DNA from: Bryobacterales bacterium
Lineage (GTDB): Bacteria; Acidobacteriota; Terriglobia; Bryobacterales; Bryobacteraceae
Direction of reading: 5' to 3'
DNA: 24,402 bases
Assembly (NCBI GenBank): GCA_016789785.1
Contig: JAEUQE010000033.1
Coordinates: forward strand, 26,458 to 50,859
Shown piece by piece: positions 1 to 9,066 of this stretch (position 1 is its first letter; the number at the start of each line of letters is the position of its first letter). The notes below the pieces were generated by a model, which was given only the letters and a program-made list of their open reading frames with translations, did not search any database and was not told the DNA's origin. Both the position numbers and the translations under genes were made by a program.

Positions 1-99
1 TTTCGCGACTCCGACGAGACGTTTTACCGTCCAATCATTGAAGCCGCCAAGGCGAAAAGAACGTCCCAGGAAAAGCGAGTAAAGAATCCTCCCGGATGA
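1..99 (+). CDS. 3' end of an unidentified gene (partial)
   Basis: Frame 1 is open from the window edge to a TGA at 97-99 and encodes 32 residues. The peptide has a plausible protein-like composition (aromatic and acidic residues, then a helical Ala/Lys stretch and a basic Lys/Arg/Pro tail), which suits the C-terminus of a real protein better than a random frame. I do not recognise the family, and the start lies outside the window. It is on the same strand as the phosphatase gene at 646 but is separated from it by over 500 bases. Confidence 0.45.
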   Translation, partial: FRDSDETFYRPIIEAAKAKRTSQEKRVKNPPG

Positions 100-645
100 C
101 CGCTGGCCGATCCCGGCTGGTGACCGCCTGAAACCGAACTACTAGCCATCCCAGACGCTTCGGAACGGTTGGCCGGCTCTGTGCGGCTTCCCTTGATTGG
201 CATTCGTCACGCGGAAGAATGGAAGGTGGCGAGGCTTATCCGGTGCACAACGTGATGCGCGATCCGTCAAGGCTGGTCCGGGGGGCAACAACCCGTCGAG
301 GTTCGTTGCAGTGGCAAGCGAAGGCCTGGCCGCATCTTTTGTGGCCCACGAAAACATCACCCACGGCGGCCCGCACCGCGCGAGCTGTCCCAACGGTCGC
401 GGGGAGCTTGAAGTCCCGAGCCCCAAGCCAGCTCCGAGTTCGAAGCATTCGCGGCAGGCTTCTCCCAGGCGCCAGAGCCGCGGAGTAAGTCCTATTGCAA
501 AACCGTGTCGACGTTCGCGCCATGCAGTTGCAATCAGTCAGTAATTGACATATTTGAAACTATAAATTCATTGGTTAGCCGTGGTTGCTGTGTTGCAGTG
601 GAGGATCGAGTTCTCTAAATCCACCCAAAGGAAGCACCCACCTTT
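100..645. other. Gene-poor stretch before phoX
   Basis: Open frames exist on both strands here, but they overlap one another, are rich in Arg/Pro/Ser and match no family I know, so I treat them as artefacts of high GC. The last 100 bases are clearly AT-richer. They hold a perfect TTGACA at 545-550 and a TATAAA at 561-566, but these are only 10 bases apart and cannot form one sigma-70 promoter. The promoter of the downstream phosphatase gene is probably in this AT-rich patch, but I cannot place it exactly. Confidence 0.4.
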
Positions 646-2589
646 ATGTCTCAATCGTTTGAATCGATTCTTCAGAAGCGATTCGGCCGGCGCTCGCTGT
701 TTGGCGGCACGGCCAGGATGATCCCAGTCGCGGCGTTCGCCGCGGGCATGCACGCCACCGGATCCGCGGCGGAAACTGAGGGTTCGAGCCCGGCCAGCGC
801 AGATGCGCCCAAGGTTGGTGACCGGGACGCTGCCCGTGATTCGCGCCTGCTTTTCCAGCCCATTCCGGGGACCAATCGCGACGCGACTGTGGTCGCGGCT
901 GGCTACCGTTCGGATCTGCTGATCGGTTGGGGCGATCCGCTCTTCAGCGATTCTCCGGCATTTGACCCCACGCGGCAGACGGCGCGCAGCCAGGCCCGCC
1001 AGTTCGGCTACAACGTCGACTGGATGGGCTTCTTCCCATTGCCTGGATACGAGGTGAAGAATCCGAGTCACGGCCTGATCGCGGTGAATCACGAATACAC
1101 GAACCCCGAACTGATGTTTAAGAACTGGGGCGGCTTCGACAATCAGACCAAGGACCAATCCGAAGTGGAGTTGGAAGCGCACGGACTGACGGTGGTGGAA
1201 GTGATGCGCGACCGTAACGGGCGGTGGCGCTACATTCAGGGCAGCCGCTACAATCGCCGAATCAGCGCGACGACGAACTTCCGCGTCACTGGTCCCGCCG
1301 CCGGTTCCCGCTGGCTCCAGACCTCCACCGACATCAACGGCGACACGGTTGCCGGCACGCTGAACAACTGCGCGGGCGGCGAGACGCCATGGGGCACGGT
1401 GATGTCTGGTGAAGAGAATTTCCACCAGTACTTCTCCAACGCCAACGGTGTGCCGGCTGGTCCCGCACGCGCCATTCACTCGCGCTACGGCATGCCTGGG
1501 GGCAATGGTTCCTATCCCTGGGCCCGCCACTTCGACCGATTCGATGTTGGCAAGGAACCGAACGAGCCTTTCCGGCACGGCTGGATGATCGAATTCGATC
1601 CGTATGATCCCACTTCGATGCCAAAGAAGCGCACAGCGCTGGGACGCTTTCGCCACGAAGGCTGTACGTTCCAGGTGGCACGCAACGGCCGTATCGCCGG
1701 TTACATGGGCGACGATGAGCGGTTCCAGTTCATGTATAAGTACGTGAGCAACGGCGTGTACAATCCCTTCGATCGTGCCTCCAACGATAAGTTGCTCGAT
1801 GAAGGCACGCTCTATGCCGCGAAACTGAATGAGGACGGCACCGGGGAATGGCTGGCATTGGTTCAGGGCCGCGGCCCGCTGACGGCGGCCAATGGCTATC
1901 CGACGCAGGCCGAAGTGCTGATCGACGCGCGTGGCGCCGCGACCTTACTGGGAGCGACGCCCATGGACCGGCCCGAGGACATGGAAGCCAATCCCGTAAC
2001 CGGCAAGGTGTATTGCGCTCTGACCAATAACACGGCCCGCAACGACCGTCAGACCAACAAGAGCAATCCGCGCGCGAACAACCGCTTCGGCCACATCATC
2101 GAGATCACCGAGGATGAGGGCGATCACACCGCCACCAAGTTCACCTGGGAGATCTTCATGCTCTGTGGCGATGGCAAGGTTGCCTCGCACGGCGCGTTCT
2201 TTGCCGGCTACGATCCGTCGAAGGTAAGCGCGATCGCCAATCCGGACAACATCCTTTTCGACAGCAAGGGCAACCTGTGGATCTCCACAGATGGCCAGCC
2301 GAGCACCCTTCGCATCAACGACGGTATCTACGCGGTGCCGACCGAAGGTCCCGAACGCGGCAACGTGAAGCAGTTAGTCAGTGTTGCCGTGGGCGCGGAA
2401 GCGGCGAGCCTGGTGCTGAATCCAGACGATACGGCGCTGTTTGTGGCCGTGCAGCACCCCGGCGAGGGTGGTAAGTGGACTGACAATCCTTCGGAAGCGA
2501 TTAGCAGCTTCCCGGATTCGAAGCAACCTGTCCGTCCCGCGCTGGTCGTGGTGACCAAGGCAAATGGCAGTCCTGTGATCGGAAGCTAG
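646..2589 (+). CDS. phoX: PhoX-family (DUF839) Tat-exported phosphatase
   Basis: The 647-residue product matches the size of PhoX alkaline phosphatases, monomeric calcium/iron enzymes that release phosphate from organic phosphoesters outside the cytoplasm. A Tat signal is visible: twin arginines at 15-16 in GRRSLFGG, then a hydrophobic Ala/Gly stretch. Family blocks seen are NHEYTNPE (148-155), NCAGGETPWG (241-250), GEENF (255-259), RHEG (336-339) and GDDERF (355-360). In well-studied PhoX the block before the two glutamates reads TCEEN, and its cysteine binds iron. Here it reads SGEEN, so that cysteine is a glycine (residue 255), and substrate or metal use may differ. An AAAGGAAG ribosome site lies 11-12 bases before the ATG. 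The gene converges with the SGNH/propeller operon. The family call is firm; phosphatase activity is inferred. Confidence 0.88.
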   Translation: MSQSFESILQKRFGRRSLFGGTARMIPVAAFAAGMHATGSAAETEGSSPASADAPKVGDRDAARDSRLLFQPIPGTNRDATVVAAGYRSDLLIGWGDPLFSDSPAFDPTRQTARSQARQFGYNVDWMGFFPLPGYEVKNPSHGLIAVNHEYTNPELMFKNWGGFDNQTKDQSEVELEAHGLTVVEVMRDRNGRWRYIQGSRYNRRISATTNFRVTGPAAGSRWLQTSTDINGDTVAGTLNNCAGGETPWGTVMSGEENFHQYFSNANGVPAGPARAIHSRYGMPGGNGSYPWARHFDRFDVGKEPNEPFRHGWMIEFDPYDPTSMPKKRTALGRFRHEGCTFQVARNGRIAGYMGDDERFQFMYKYVSNGVYNPFDRASNDKLLDEGTLYAAKLNEDGTGEWLALVQGRGPLTAANGYPTQAEVLIDARGAATLLGATPMDRPEDMEANPVTGKVYCALTNNTARNDRQTNKSNPRANNRFGHIIEITEDEGDHTATKFTWEIFMLCGDGKVASHGAFFAGYDPSKVSAIANPDNILFDSKGNLWISTDGQPSTLRINDGIYAVPTEGPERGNVKQLVSVAVGAEAASLVLNPDDTALFVAVQHPGEGGKWTDNPSEAISSFPDSKQPVRPALVVVTKANGSPVIGS

Positions 2590-2604
2590 AGCGGTTTCCC
2601 GCAC

Positions 2605-2638
2605 GCGGCCTCGAGAACCATGGCGGTTCCGGGGCCGC
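2605..2638. terminator. Hairpin between convergent genes, possible bidirectional terminator
   Basis: Between the stops of the phosphatase gene (+) and the SGNH gene (-) is a two-part stem. GCGGCC (2605-2610) pairs with GGCCGC (2633-2638), and after a small internal loop GAACC (2615-2619) pairs with GGTTC (2625-2629) around ATGGC. The position is right for a shared terminator. No clear T-run follows on either strand, so intrinsic termination is uncertain. Confidence 0.4.
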
Positions 2639-2650
2639 ATCCTGCTGTAT

Positions 2651-3388
2651 CTACTGCTGGAGAGCTTGGGCGATGGCCTTCTCGGCCAGCGGCGCCATCT
2701 TCTCGTAGCCGGCATCGTTCGGAATCAGTCCGTCCGCGGTAAGTTCCTTCCGGAAGAAACGGCCATCCACCAGCGCGGAGTAATAATCCAGATACACCAG
2801 TTGATTCTCCGCGGCGAACTCCTTCAGCCAGCCGTTCAGTCCGATGATCTTGCCGGGGGGCCGGCGATCGGTGAGCTTCCGCCCGCAATCGCAGACGGGC
2901 GTCAAAGAAGCGATCACCACTCGAATGCCGTGCGCCTTCGCCAGATCCACCATGGACGCGTAGTGATCGGCCATGGTGCCCTGCGTGGATGGTCCCATTA
3001 CACTCGCGAGATCATTCGTACCCGCCTGGATGATGACGACCTTTGGCTTCAGGCCGATGACGTCCTGCCGGAAACGGACCAGCATTTGCGCGGTGGTTTG
3101 ACGCGTGATTCCCCGGTTGAAATAGGGCTTTCCTGGAAAGAATGAAGCCCGACCCATGCCCCAATGTTCGGTGATCTCATCGCCGAGAAACACGACGCGG
3201 TTGACACCGGGAATTAGTTTGATTTCCGCGTTATCGCTGCCGTAGCGTGTGAGGCTGGCCCAATCGAGCAGAACCCGCCGGTAGGCCCGCAACTCCTGTT
3301 CGAGTTGCTCGCGAGTAAGCCCGTCATCAATGGACTGGCCGTTCATGGCCCCGCCCAGTAACAGGATGGCGGCAAAGACCCGGATCAT
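2651..3388 (-). CDS. Exported SGNH/GDSL-fold protein lacking catalytic Ser and His
   Basis: The 245-residue product has a short N-terminal signal peptide (about residues 1-18) and the SGNH hydrolase blocks in order. Block I reads [10 protein letters not shown] (67-76), where the family has GDS. Block II is NRGITRQTT, block III is AGTND (122-126), and block V reads DGLIPND (219-225), where the family has DGLHPN. Thus the nucleophilic serine is Glu71 and the catalytic histidine is Ile222, while the oxyanion-hole Gly93 and Asn125 and the triad Asp219 remain. By family knowledge it should not act as a serine esterase; a binding role on carbohydrate or acyl chains is a guess. I chose the ATG at 3388 because it forms an ATGA overlap with the upstream propeller gene, has AAGAG just before it, and starts directly at the signal peptide. 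The two genes are probably translationally coupled. Confidence 0.82.
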   Translation of the reverse strand: MIRVFAAILLLGGAMNGQSIDDGLTREQLEQELRAYRRVLLDWASLTRYGSDNAEIKLIPGVNRVVFLGDEITEHWGMGRASFFPGKPYFNRGITRQTTAQMLVRFRQDVIGLKPKVVIIQAGTNDLASVMGPSTQGTMADHYASMVDLAKAHGIRVVIASLTPVCDCGRKLTDRRPPGKIIGLNGWLKEFAAENQLVYLDYYSALVDGRFFRKELTADGLIPNDAGYEKMAPLAEKAIAQALQQ

Positions 3389-4950
3389 CTCTTGAGGCCG
3401 AAGCAATAAAGATGGCCGTCCCAGGTATTGATGTACACCTTACCGTTGGCCAGCCCGAGGCCGCTCCAATGGTTCCAATTGGTAATCTGCTTACCGCTGT
3501 TCCAGAGTTCTTTGCCGTTATCCGCATCGAGCACATAGAGCACGGCGTGCGTCGAAAGCGGTACGCGGCGCTCCATCCGGAAGTCGAGACCGACATCGGG
3601 AAACGCCTGTGCAGTATTCTCGCCGCTGCCGTAGGCGAAGATCATTCCGTTGGCGATCAGCGGCGGTTCGGCCTGATTCATGTCCCGCGATAGCCAGGCC
3701 GGAATCAGTTCCACCTTGCCGTTCACGGTACCCATTTTGAATGCGGCAATGGCGCCCTTCTTGATCTCGCCATATTCGATTGGGGCTTTGAACTTTGAGT
3801 GCTTCGGTCCCCAGAACGGCGCCAGCACCCAGCGGTCACCTTTGGCGTCTTCCCAAGTGCCCATGGATCCCCAGATGCCGGCCTCGGCGAAATCGACGAT
3901 TTCATTGCAAATCAGCGGAGTGCGAAATACCGGCGTACGATGGTCGTCGCCGCCGATCGACTCGGTATCCATGAGATAGACACGGCATTCCTTGCTCGCA
4001 TCCACCATATACTCCTTGCCCTTCCATTCGTAAATGGCGGGAGTGACCTGCATGTCGAGATCGCGCTTCCAGAGCCATTCGGCGTTGGATGGGCCGTAAT
4101 AGTCGACTAACTCGAGCGCCTTGGTCTCCGGATTCTGTTTCACGCCGATAATGCCGTTGCCGTAGAGTCCGTTTTCGGGATCCCACTTACCGTCGCCGGT
4201 GCCTGTGTACATCACCAGATCCTTACTGACGGCGGGTCCGGAGCGTCCCCACATGCCGCCACCCGCCGGCCCCCAACTGCCGACCTTGTGCGTGGCGAGG
4301 TCGTAAGTATAGGCCATGTTCGGATTGCCTCCGCAGCCCTGTGCCGAATGGGTGTAGATGACGTTGTTCACTAGGTTGAGCGCATAAGGCTTGCCGTTTG
4401 GCGGCATGAACTTAGCGGGGCTGCGCATTTCCTCGCCGTCGGCGGCGTTCACCCAGTGCAGCCTGCCATCCCAGGAAGCGGCGTAGATGATGTACTTACC
4501 GGGGCCGTCGCCGGGACCGACGGTCACATTGGCGGTCATGCCACCGGGACAAAGCACGCTGGGGCCACGCCCGCCCGCGGGATCCTGGTAAGTGCTCTCG
4601 AAGCGCCGTTTCCAGACGATTTCCCCGGTTTTTGCGTCGAGTGCGTATAGATTATCGGAGACGCCCGCCTGGATGACTAACTCGCGAGGTCCGGATTTGG
4701 TGGCCACGCGGCCGATCACGAGCGGCTCCAGCAGGGAATGCATCTGGCGGTGCTGGTTGTCCAGCTTCGTCTTCCAGAGCAACTGCATCCCTTTGACGTT
4801 GGTCTTGGTCAGGATCTTCTCATCGCGCTGCCAGTTGGTGCGGCGGATGTCGCCGCCGTCGGTCAGCCAGTCCGCCGCAAGCGACAACATCGCCACCAGC
4901 GGGAGCGCGGACAGCAGTTTCAGTGCGGGCAGGATCGGGAGTCTTGTCAT
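3385..4950 (-). CDS. PQQ-type beta-propeller repeat protein (BamB-like), exported
   Basis: The 521-residue product begins with a hydrophobic signal segment (roughly residues 3-25) and continues as repeated propeller blades of the form [14 protein letters not shown]. The last blade reads [14 protein letters not shown]. This resembles outer-membrane assembly factor BamB and PQQ-dependent dehydrogenase propellers. The fold is clear, but I see no sign of a PQQ enzyme active site, so a periplasmic scaffold or binding role is more likely. Cysteines occur in a CPGGMT motif and in a Gly/Asn-rich CGGNPN motif. The start at 4950 is preceded by GGAGAGG at a spacing of 7; an upstream in-frame ATG at 4992 has no such site. 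The stop overlaps the start of the SGNH gene. A related protein is encoded divergently from 5104. Confidence 0.8.
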   Translation of the reverse strand: MTRLPILPALKLLSALPLVAMLSLAADWLTDGGDIRRTNWQRDEKILTKTNVKGMQLLWKTKLDNQHRQMHSLLEPLVIGRVATKSGPRELVIQAGVSDNLYALDAKTGEIVWKRRFESTYQDPAGGRGPSVLCPGGMTANVTVGPGDGPGKYIIYAASWDGRLHWVNAADGEEMRSPAKFMPPNGKPYALNLVNNVIYTHSAQGCGGNPNMAYTYDLATHKVGSWGPAGGGMWGRSGPAVSKDLVMYTGTGDGKWDPENGLYGNGIIGVKQNPETKALELVDYYGPSNAEWLWKRDLDMQVTPAIYEWKGKEYMVDASKECRVYLMDTESIGGDDHRTPVFRTPLICNEIVDFAEAGIWGSMGTWEDAKGDRWVLAPFWGPKHSKFKAPIEYGEIKKGAIAAFKMGTVNGKVELIPAWLSRDMNQAEPPLIANGMIFAYGSGENTAQAFPDVGLDFRMERRVPLSTHAVLYVLDADNGKELWNSGKQITNWNHWSGLGLANGKVYINTWDGHLYCFGLKR

Positions 4951-5103
4951 TCGTGAACCTCTCCAGGACAGTCGTGGACCGGTGGCAGACACGGCATGGA
5001 GGCCCCTCGTCTCCTCGTTCCCCGAATGTCACAATATACACCAATCGCGGTGCGCTTCGTTATATCATCTTAGATTCGACTCAACGCCCGAAAGGACTCT
5101 CGA
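4951..5103. promoter_or_regulatory. Divergent promoter region between two propeller genes
   Basis: This 153-base spacer must hold the start signals for both directions. An AT-rich patch at about 5027-5073 contains TATATT on the minus strand (5038 to 5033) and TATATC on the plus strand (5061-5066), both plausible -10 elements. I see no good -35 partner for either. An AAAGGA ribosome site sits about 8 bases before the plus-strand GTG, and GGAGAGG sits before the minus-strand ATG. Confidence 0.4.
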
Positions 5104-6729
5104 GTGAAGAGAACAGTTGCCTTAGCCGCGGCCCCTGCCGCGGTTGCCCTGATGAGCGCCACGATTGCGCTTGCACAGCGTGGAACCGGAGACTGGATGA
5201 CCACGGCTTACGATCCACAGCGCTCGTCATGGGTGCGGTCCGACGGCAAGATCTCGCCCGAATCGATGCGCAAGCCCGGTTTCGAGATGGTGTGGAAAGT
5301 GAAACTGAACAATGCCGCACGCCAACTGCAGAACACCACGGCGCCCGCGCTGCTCGACTTCTACATTGGCTATCGCGGCTTCCGCACGCTCGGCTTCTTC
5401 GGTGGCAGTTCGGATCGCGTGATCGGCATCGACACAGACATCGCACGCATTGAGTGGGAGAAGAGCCTGGGCACGCCTGCTTCGACGCCGGGCACGATTC
5501 CATGCCCGGGCGGAATGACGTCCGCCGTCACTCGGCCGACGATTTCGGCGTATCCGACAGCATTCGGAAGCCGTGGAGGCCGCGGAACGCCTGCCAAATC
5601 GGGAGTGGGATTGCCGAACGAAGGCGCGGTCACGCTGCGCCCGGCCGCGGCTCCGAAGCCTGTCCCGCCGCCGAAGCCCGTGCCGGCAGCCAAGCCTGCC
5701 GCGGCTGCCGACAATCCGTTCGCGCCGCGAATCCAGTGGGTCATGTCGGTGACGGGCGACGGTAAGTTTCACGCCGTCTATGTTTCGAACGGCAATGAAC
5801 CGAATCCCGCTGTTCCATTCCTGCCCGCCGGCGCGCACGCGCAGGGTCTGATTGTGTTCGACAACACGGCCTACGCAGCGACCGCCAATGGCTGTGGCGA
5901 TGCCGCCAACGGCGTGTGGGCGCTCGATCTTACAACGAAGAAAGTAAGTCAGTGGAAGGCGAAGGGGAATATCGCGGGCAACGCCGGACCCGCCTTTGGT
6001 CCCGATGGCGTCGCCTATGTCGCCGCATCGAACCAACTCACGGCGCTCGCTTCGAAAACTCTGGCGCCGATGGTGAGCGCAACCGTCCCGGGCACCGAGT
6101 TCACCTCATCGCCGGTGGTCTTCGAACACAAGGGAAAGGACTGGCTGGCTGCGGCCACTGCGGACGGCCGCATTCACGTGTTCGACACGGCGGCTCTCGA
6201 CAAGGGGCCGGTTGCGTCGAGTGCCGTGTACACGGCTCCCGGCTACGCGACGGGCTCGGTGTCAAGCTGGCAGGACGCATCGGGCACGCGCTGGATCCTG
6301 GTGCCGGCCGCGGGCAGCGTGGCTGCGGGCGCGGGCTTCGGCACTGCGAACGGCTCGATTTCGAACGGCGCCATCGTCGCCTGGAAATTGGTGGAGAAGG
6401 GCGGGGCACTCGCTCTGGAGCCCGGCTGGATCTCGCGGGACATGATGTCGCCGCTTCCTCCGGTGATCGTCAATGGAGTGATCTTCGCACTCTCGAGCGG
6501 TGAGTTCCGCACGCCTGACACCAAGATGACCGCGGCACAGCGGGCGCAACGCTCGAAATCCGCGGTGCTCTATGCGCTCGACGCTGCGACAGGCAAAGAT
6601 GTCTGGTCGAGTGGCAACGCGATGACGTCGTTCGTGCACAGCGGGGGCATCAGTGCGGGAGGTGGCCGCATCTACGTCGCCACGCACGACGGAACGCAAT
6701 ACGCGTTCGGCTTTCCGATGGAGCACTGA
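5104..6729 (+). CDS. PQQ-type beta-propeller repeat protein with Pro/Ala/Lys linker
   Basis: The 541-residue product starts with GTG and has a signal peptide (about residues 1-25, ending near ALAQ). It then shows propeller blades similar to those of the minus-strand neighbour: both have a CPGGMT motif, an NGCG motif, a SRDM...P(P)...NG.IFA block and a final blade of the type LYALDAATGKDVW. The pair therefore look like diverged paralogues made by duplication. A low-complexity Pro/Ala/Lys segment occupies roughly residues 178-207 (about 5635-5724), inserted between early blades; it may be a flexible linker exposed on the propeller edge. AAAGGA lies about 8 bases upstream of the GTG. Likely location is periplasm or outer membrane. 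No catalytic function can be assigned. Confidence 0.75.
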   Translation: MKRTVALAAAPAAVALMSATIALAQRGTGDWMTTAYDPQRSSWVRSDGKISPESMRKPGFEMVWKVKLNNAARQLQNTTAPALLDFYIGYRGFRTLGFFGGSSDRVIGIDTDIARIEWEKSLGTPASTPGTIPCPGGMTSAVTRPTISAYPTAFGSRGGRGTPAKSGVGLPNEGAVTLRPAAAPKPVPPPKPVPAAKPAAAADNPFAPRIQWVMSVTGDGKFHAVYVSNGNEPNPAVPFLPAGAHAQGLIVFDNTAYAATANGCGDAANGVWALDLTTKKVSQWKAKGNIAGNAGPAFGPDGVAYVAASNQLTALASKTLAPMVSATVPGTEFTSSPVVFEHKGKDWLAAATADGRIHVFDTAALDKGPVASSAVYTAPGYATGSVSSWQDASGTRWILVPAAGSVAAGAGFGTANGSISNGAIVAWKLVEKGGALALEPGWISRDMMSPLPPVIVNGVIFALSSGEFRTPDTKMTAAQRAQRSKSAVLYALDAATGKDVWSSGNAMTSFVHSGGISAGGGRIYVATHDGTQYAFGFPMEH

Positions 6730-6811
6730 TCGCCTGAGGCTCAAAGGGGCACGTGTTGGTGTCTCGCTCGCATTCGCACGCGAAACCCTGATACTTTGTT
6801 CCTATACACGA

Positions 6812-7498
6812 ATGCGCATCCTGGTGATCGAAGACGAAAAACGCATCGCGGACTTCCTGGGCCGCGGGTTGGAGAGCGCGGGGTACGCGGTCGATGTCGC
6901 CAACGACGGCAAGACGGGTCTGACGCTGACTCACGACTGCGACTACGACCTTGTGATTCTCGACCTCAACCTTCCCGACATGGACGGGCTTGAAGTGCTG
7001 GAGAAGACGCGCAACCGCAGAGCCTCCCCGCCCGTGCTGATCCTCAGCGCGCGCAATGCCGTGGATGATCGTGTGAAGGGACTCGAACTCGGCGCCGACG
7101 ACTACCTGGTCAAGCCGTTTGCCTTCGTGGAACTGCTGGCGCGTGTGCGTGCATTGCTGCGCCGGGGCCAGCCGACACCGGAACGGCTGCAGGTGGGCGA
7201 TCTTTCGCTCGACTGTATCCGCCGCAAAGTAACGCGCGGTGGACAGAGCATCGAACTCGCGCCGAAGGAGTTCAGCATTCTCGAATACATGATGCGCAAT
7301 CCGGGCCGCCCGCTGAGTAGAACAATGATCGTCGAACATGTTTGGGATATGGATTACGACGGGCTTACCAACATCGTCGACGTCTACATCCGGCATCTGC
7401 GTTCGAAGATCGACGAAGGCTTTCCCGTGCGGTTGATTCACACGGTCCGCGGCATTGGCTACATGATGGAACTTCCGGATCGCAGCGACAAGCAGTGA
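6812..7498 (+). CDS. OmpR/PhoB-family response regulator
   Basis: The 228-residue product has a receiver domain (about 1-115) with the acidic pocket Glu7-Asp8, phospho-acceptor Asp51 in LDLNLPDMDG, Ser79 and Lys101 in VKPF. A winged-helix DNA-binding domain follows (about 125-222), containing LAPKEFSILEYMM and a VDVYIRHLRSKID recognition-helix region. It resembles the CusR/IrlR/TctD branch. The frame stays open upstream, but homology begins at the ATG at 6812. No good ribosome-binding site precedes it, which is odd. The gene lies 82 bases after the propeller gene and 4 bases before its sensor kinase, so it forms a standard regulator-kinase operon. The signal sensed is unknown. Confidence 0.92.
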   Translation: MRILVIEDEKRIADFLGRGLESAGYAVDVANDGKTGLTLTHDCDYDLVILDLNLPDMDGLEVLEKTRNRRASPPVLILSARNAVDDRVKGLELGADDYLVKPFAFVELLARVRALLRRGQPTPERLQVGDLSLDCIRRKVTRGGQSIELAPKEFSILEYMMRNPGRPLSRTMIVEHVWDMDYDGLTNIVDVYIRHLRSKIDEGFPVRLIHTVRGIGYMMELPDRSDKQ

Positions 7499-7502
7499 CT
7501 CC

Positions 7503-8996
7503 ATGCGCATCGAAGAAGAGGCATCCGCGCGCGCTCCGAAGACCAGCATTTTCCGCTCGCTCCGCTTCCGTCTCACCCTCACCAATGCGATTTTTCTCGC
7601 GCTCCTGCTCGTCGGGATGGGCTTCTTCTTTGAGGGAGCGCTGAAGTCGATTCTCGACAATCAGGTTCGCGACGTCCTCAATGAGGAATGGGGGGCGGTG
7701 AAAGGCTACCTGATCATCCATCGCGGCGAAGCCTGGTGGCAGTACGATGATGAGGACCCGGAAGAGGCGTTCATCGTGGAGCGCATGCGGCGCGTCTACC
7801 TGGTGGCAAACGCCGAAGGCAAGGTGCTCGACGCGTCGCTGATCTACAAGGATCTCGGCCTCAACAAGCCCGAGGAGATCCGCGCGGCACTCGCCTCGAA
7901 TCAGCCCTTCTGGCAGAATCGCACGTCGAAGAATGGCGAGCCGTACCTGATTCGCGGAGGCTTGTTTGTCGACGATGACAACACGCGCCACTTTGTCGCG
8001 ATCGGCCATTCGTTGAATGAACGCGAGCGAACCATTCGCGACTTCCATCGCAACTACCTCACCGTATTGCCGGTCCTGACGTTGCTTGGCGCGCTGGCTG
8101 GCTGGTTCATCGCGGGCCGGTCACTGAGGCCCGTGAATCAACTGGCGCGCGCCGCCGGCAAGATCACCGGCTCGAACCTCAGCCTGCGGATCCCTTCGCG
8201 CAACGCGGGCGACGAACTCGACAATCTGATTCGAAGTTTCAACACCATGGTGGAGCGTCTGGAACGCAGCTTCCTCATGACGCGCCAGTTCTCCACCGAT
8301 GTGTCGCATGAGTTGCGCACGCCGCTCACGGCCATTCGCGGGCAGTTGGAGGTGGCGTTGTTCACTGCCAAGAGCGAAGAGCAGTACCGCGACGCGATCG
8401 TGAATGCGCTGGAGGATGTGGAAAGGCTCTCGCGGACGATTCGCGCCATGCTGCTTCTCTCGCAAGCCGAGTCGGGACAGCTCGCCCTGCAGCCATCCGT
8501 TCTTGACCTCAAGCCGCTGGTGGAGGATGTCGTCGATCAGTTCCAGATTCCAGCCGAAGCAGAGGAACTCTCCTTGCAATGCACAGCGCCCGGCGCGTGT
8601 TGGATTGATGCCGACCGTGTGCAGATTGAACGTCTCATCTCGAATCTGCTTTCAAACGCCGTGAAGTACACTCCGCGCGGCGGCTCGATTCAAGTTTCGC
8701 TGCGTAACGCCGACGGGACCGCCGTGCTGGAAATCGCCGATACGGGCGTCGGGATCCCGCCGGATCATCTTCCGCACATCTTCGATCGTTTCTATCGTGT
8801 GCCCGGATCGAAGAAGCACGGGCTTGGACTTGGGCTGAGCTTTGTTGCGTGGATCGTCGAAGTGCATGGCGGCGTGATCAAGGTGGACAGCAAGCCCGGT
8901 GAAGGGACAAGGTTCGTGATCACACTGCCGGCCGTGCCAGGGGAACCCAGCCCGTCGCCCGTGCCGGCACGTTCAGCGGAGCCGGTGCAGGGCTGA
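7503..8996 (+). CDS. HAMP-domain sensor histidine kinase
   Basis: The 497-residue inner-membrane kinase has transmembrane helices at about 26-46 and 185-205 flanking a periplasmic domain of about 140 residues, rich in acidic residues near 81-92 (DDEDPEEAF). A HAMP linker (206-258), the H-box with His269 in SHELRTP, an N-box with Asn385 in NLLSNAVKY, and the ATP-lid blocks DTGVGIP (413-419) and GLGLGLS (440-446) follow. The Pro-rich tail after about 478 is disordered. It pairs with the response regulator 4 bases upstream. Architecture resembles heavy-metal or tricarboxylate sensors of the CusS/TctE type, but no metal-binding motif stands out in the sensor domain, so the stimulus is open. Confidence 0.92.
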   Translation: MRIEEEASARAPKTSIFRSLRFRLTLTNAIFLALLLVGMGFFFEGALKSILDNQVRDVLNEEWGAVKGYLIIHRGEAWWQYDDEDPEEAFIVERMRRVYLVANAEGKVLDASLIYKDLGLNKPEEIRAALASNQPFWQNRTSKNGEPYLIRGGLFVDDDNTRHFVAIGHSLNERERTIRDFHRNYLTVLPVLTLLGALAGWFIAGRSLRPVNQLARAAGKITGSNLSLRIPSRNAGDELDNLIRSFNTMVERLERSFLMTRQFSTDVSHELRTPLTAIRGQLEVALFTAKSEEQYRDAIVNALEDVERLSRTIRAMLLLSQAESGQLALQPSVLDLKPLVEDVVDQFQIPAEAEELSLQCTAPGACWIDADRVQIERLISNLLSNAVKYTPRGGSIQVSLRNADGTAVLEIADTGVGIPPDHLPHIFDRFYRVPGSKKHGLGLGLSFVAWIVEVHGGVIKVDSKPGEGTRFVITLPAVPGEPSPSPVPARSAEPVQG

Positions 8997-9066
8997 AATC
9001 AAACCCGCCCAGGCTTCATGTGGCGTGCTTAAACGTCGAGGATCCCCACTCAGCGCGCAAACATCA

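Noticed and set aside
142..544. Several overlapping frames of 89-115 codons in the gap before phoX
   Set aside because: They overlap on both strands, and have no known domain or ribosome site. A repeat or decayed gene cannot be excluded, but nothing supports one.
545..566. TTGACA plus TATAAA as a phoX promoter
   Set aside because: Both boxes are good individually, but a 10-base spacing is far too short for sigma-70.
568..1656. 362-codon minus-strand frame antisense to phoX
   Set aside because: The opposite strand encodes a clear PhoX protein with Tat signal and family motifs; the antisense frame has none.
4950..4992. Upstream ATG at 4992 for the minus-strand propeller protein
   Set aside because: It would add 14 polar residues before the signal peptide and lacks a ribosome site, while the ATG at 4950 has GGAGAGG at good spacing.
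6803..6812. TATACA near the response-regulator ATG as a -10 of a leaderless transcript
   Set aside because: Only 3 bases separate the box from the ATG, so transcription would start inside the coding region, and there is no -35 partner.
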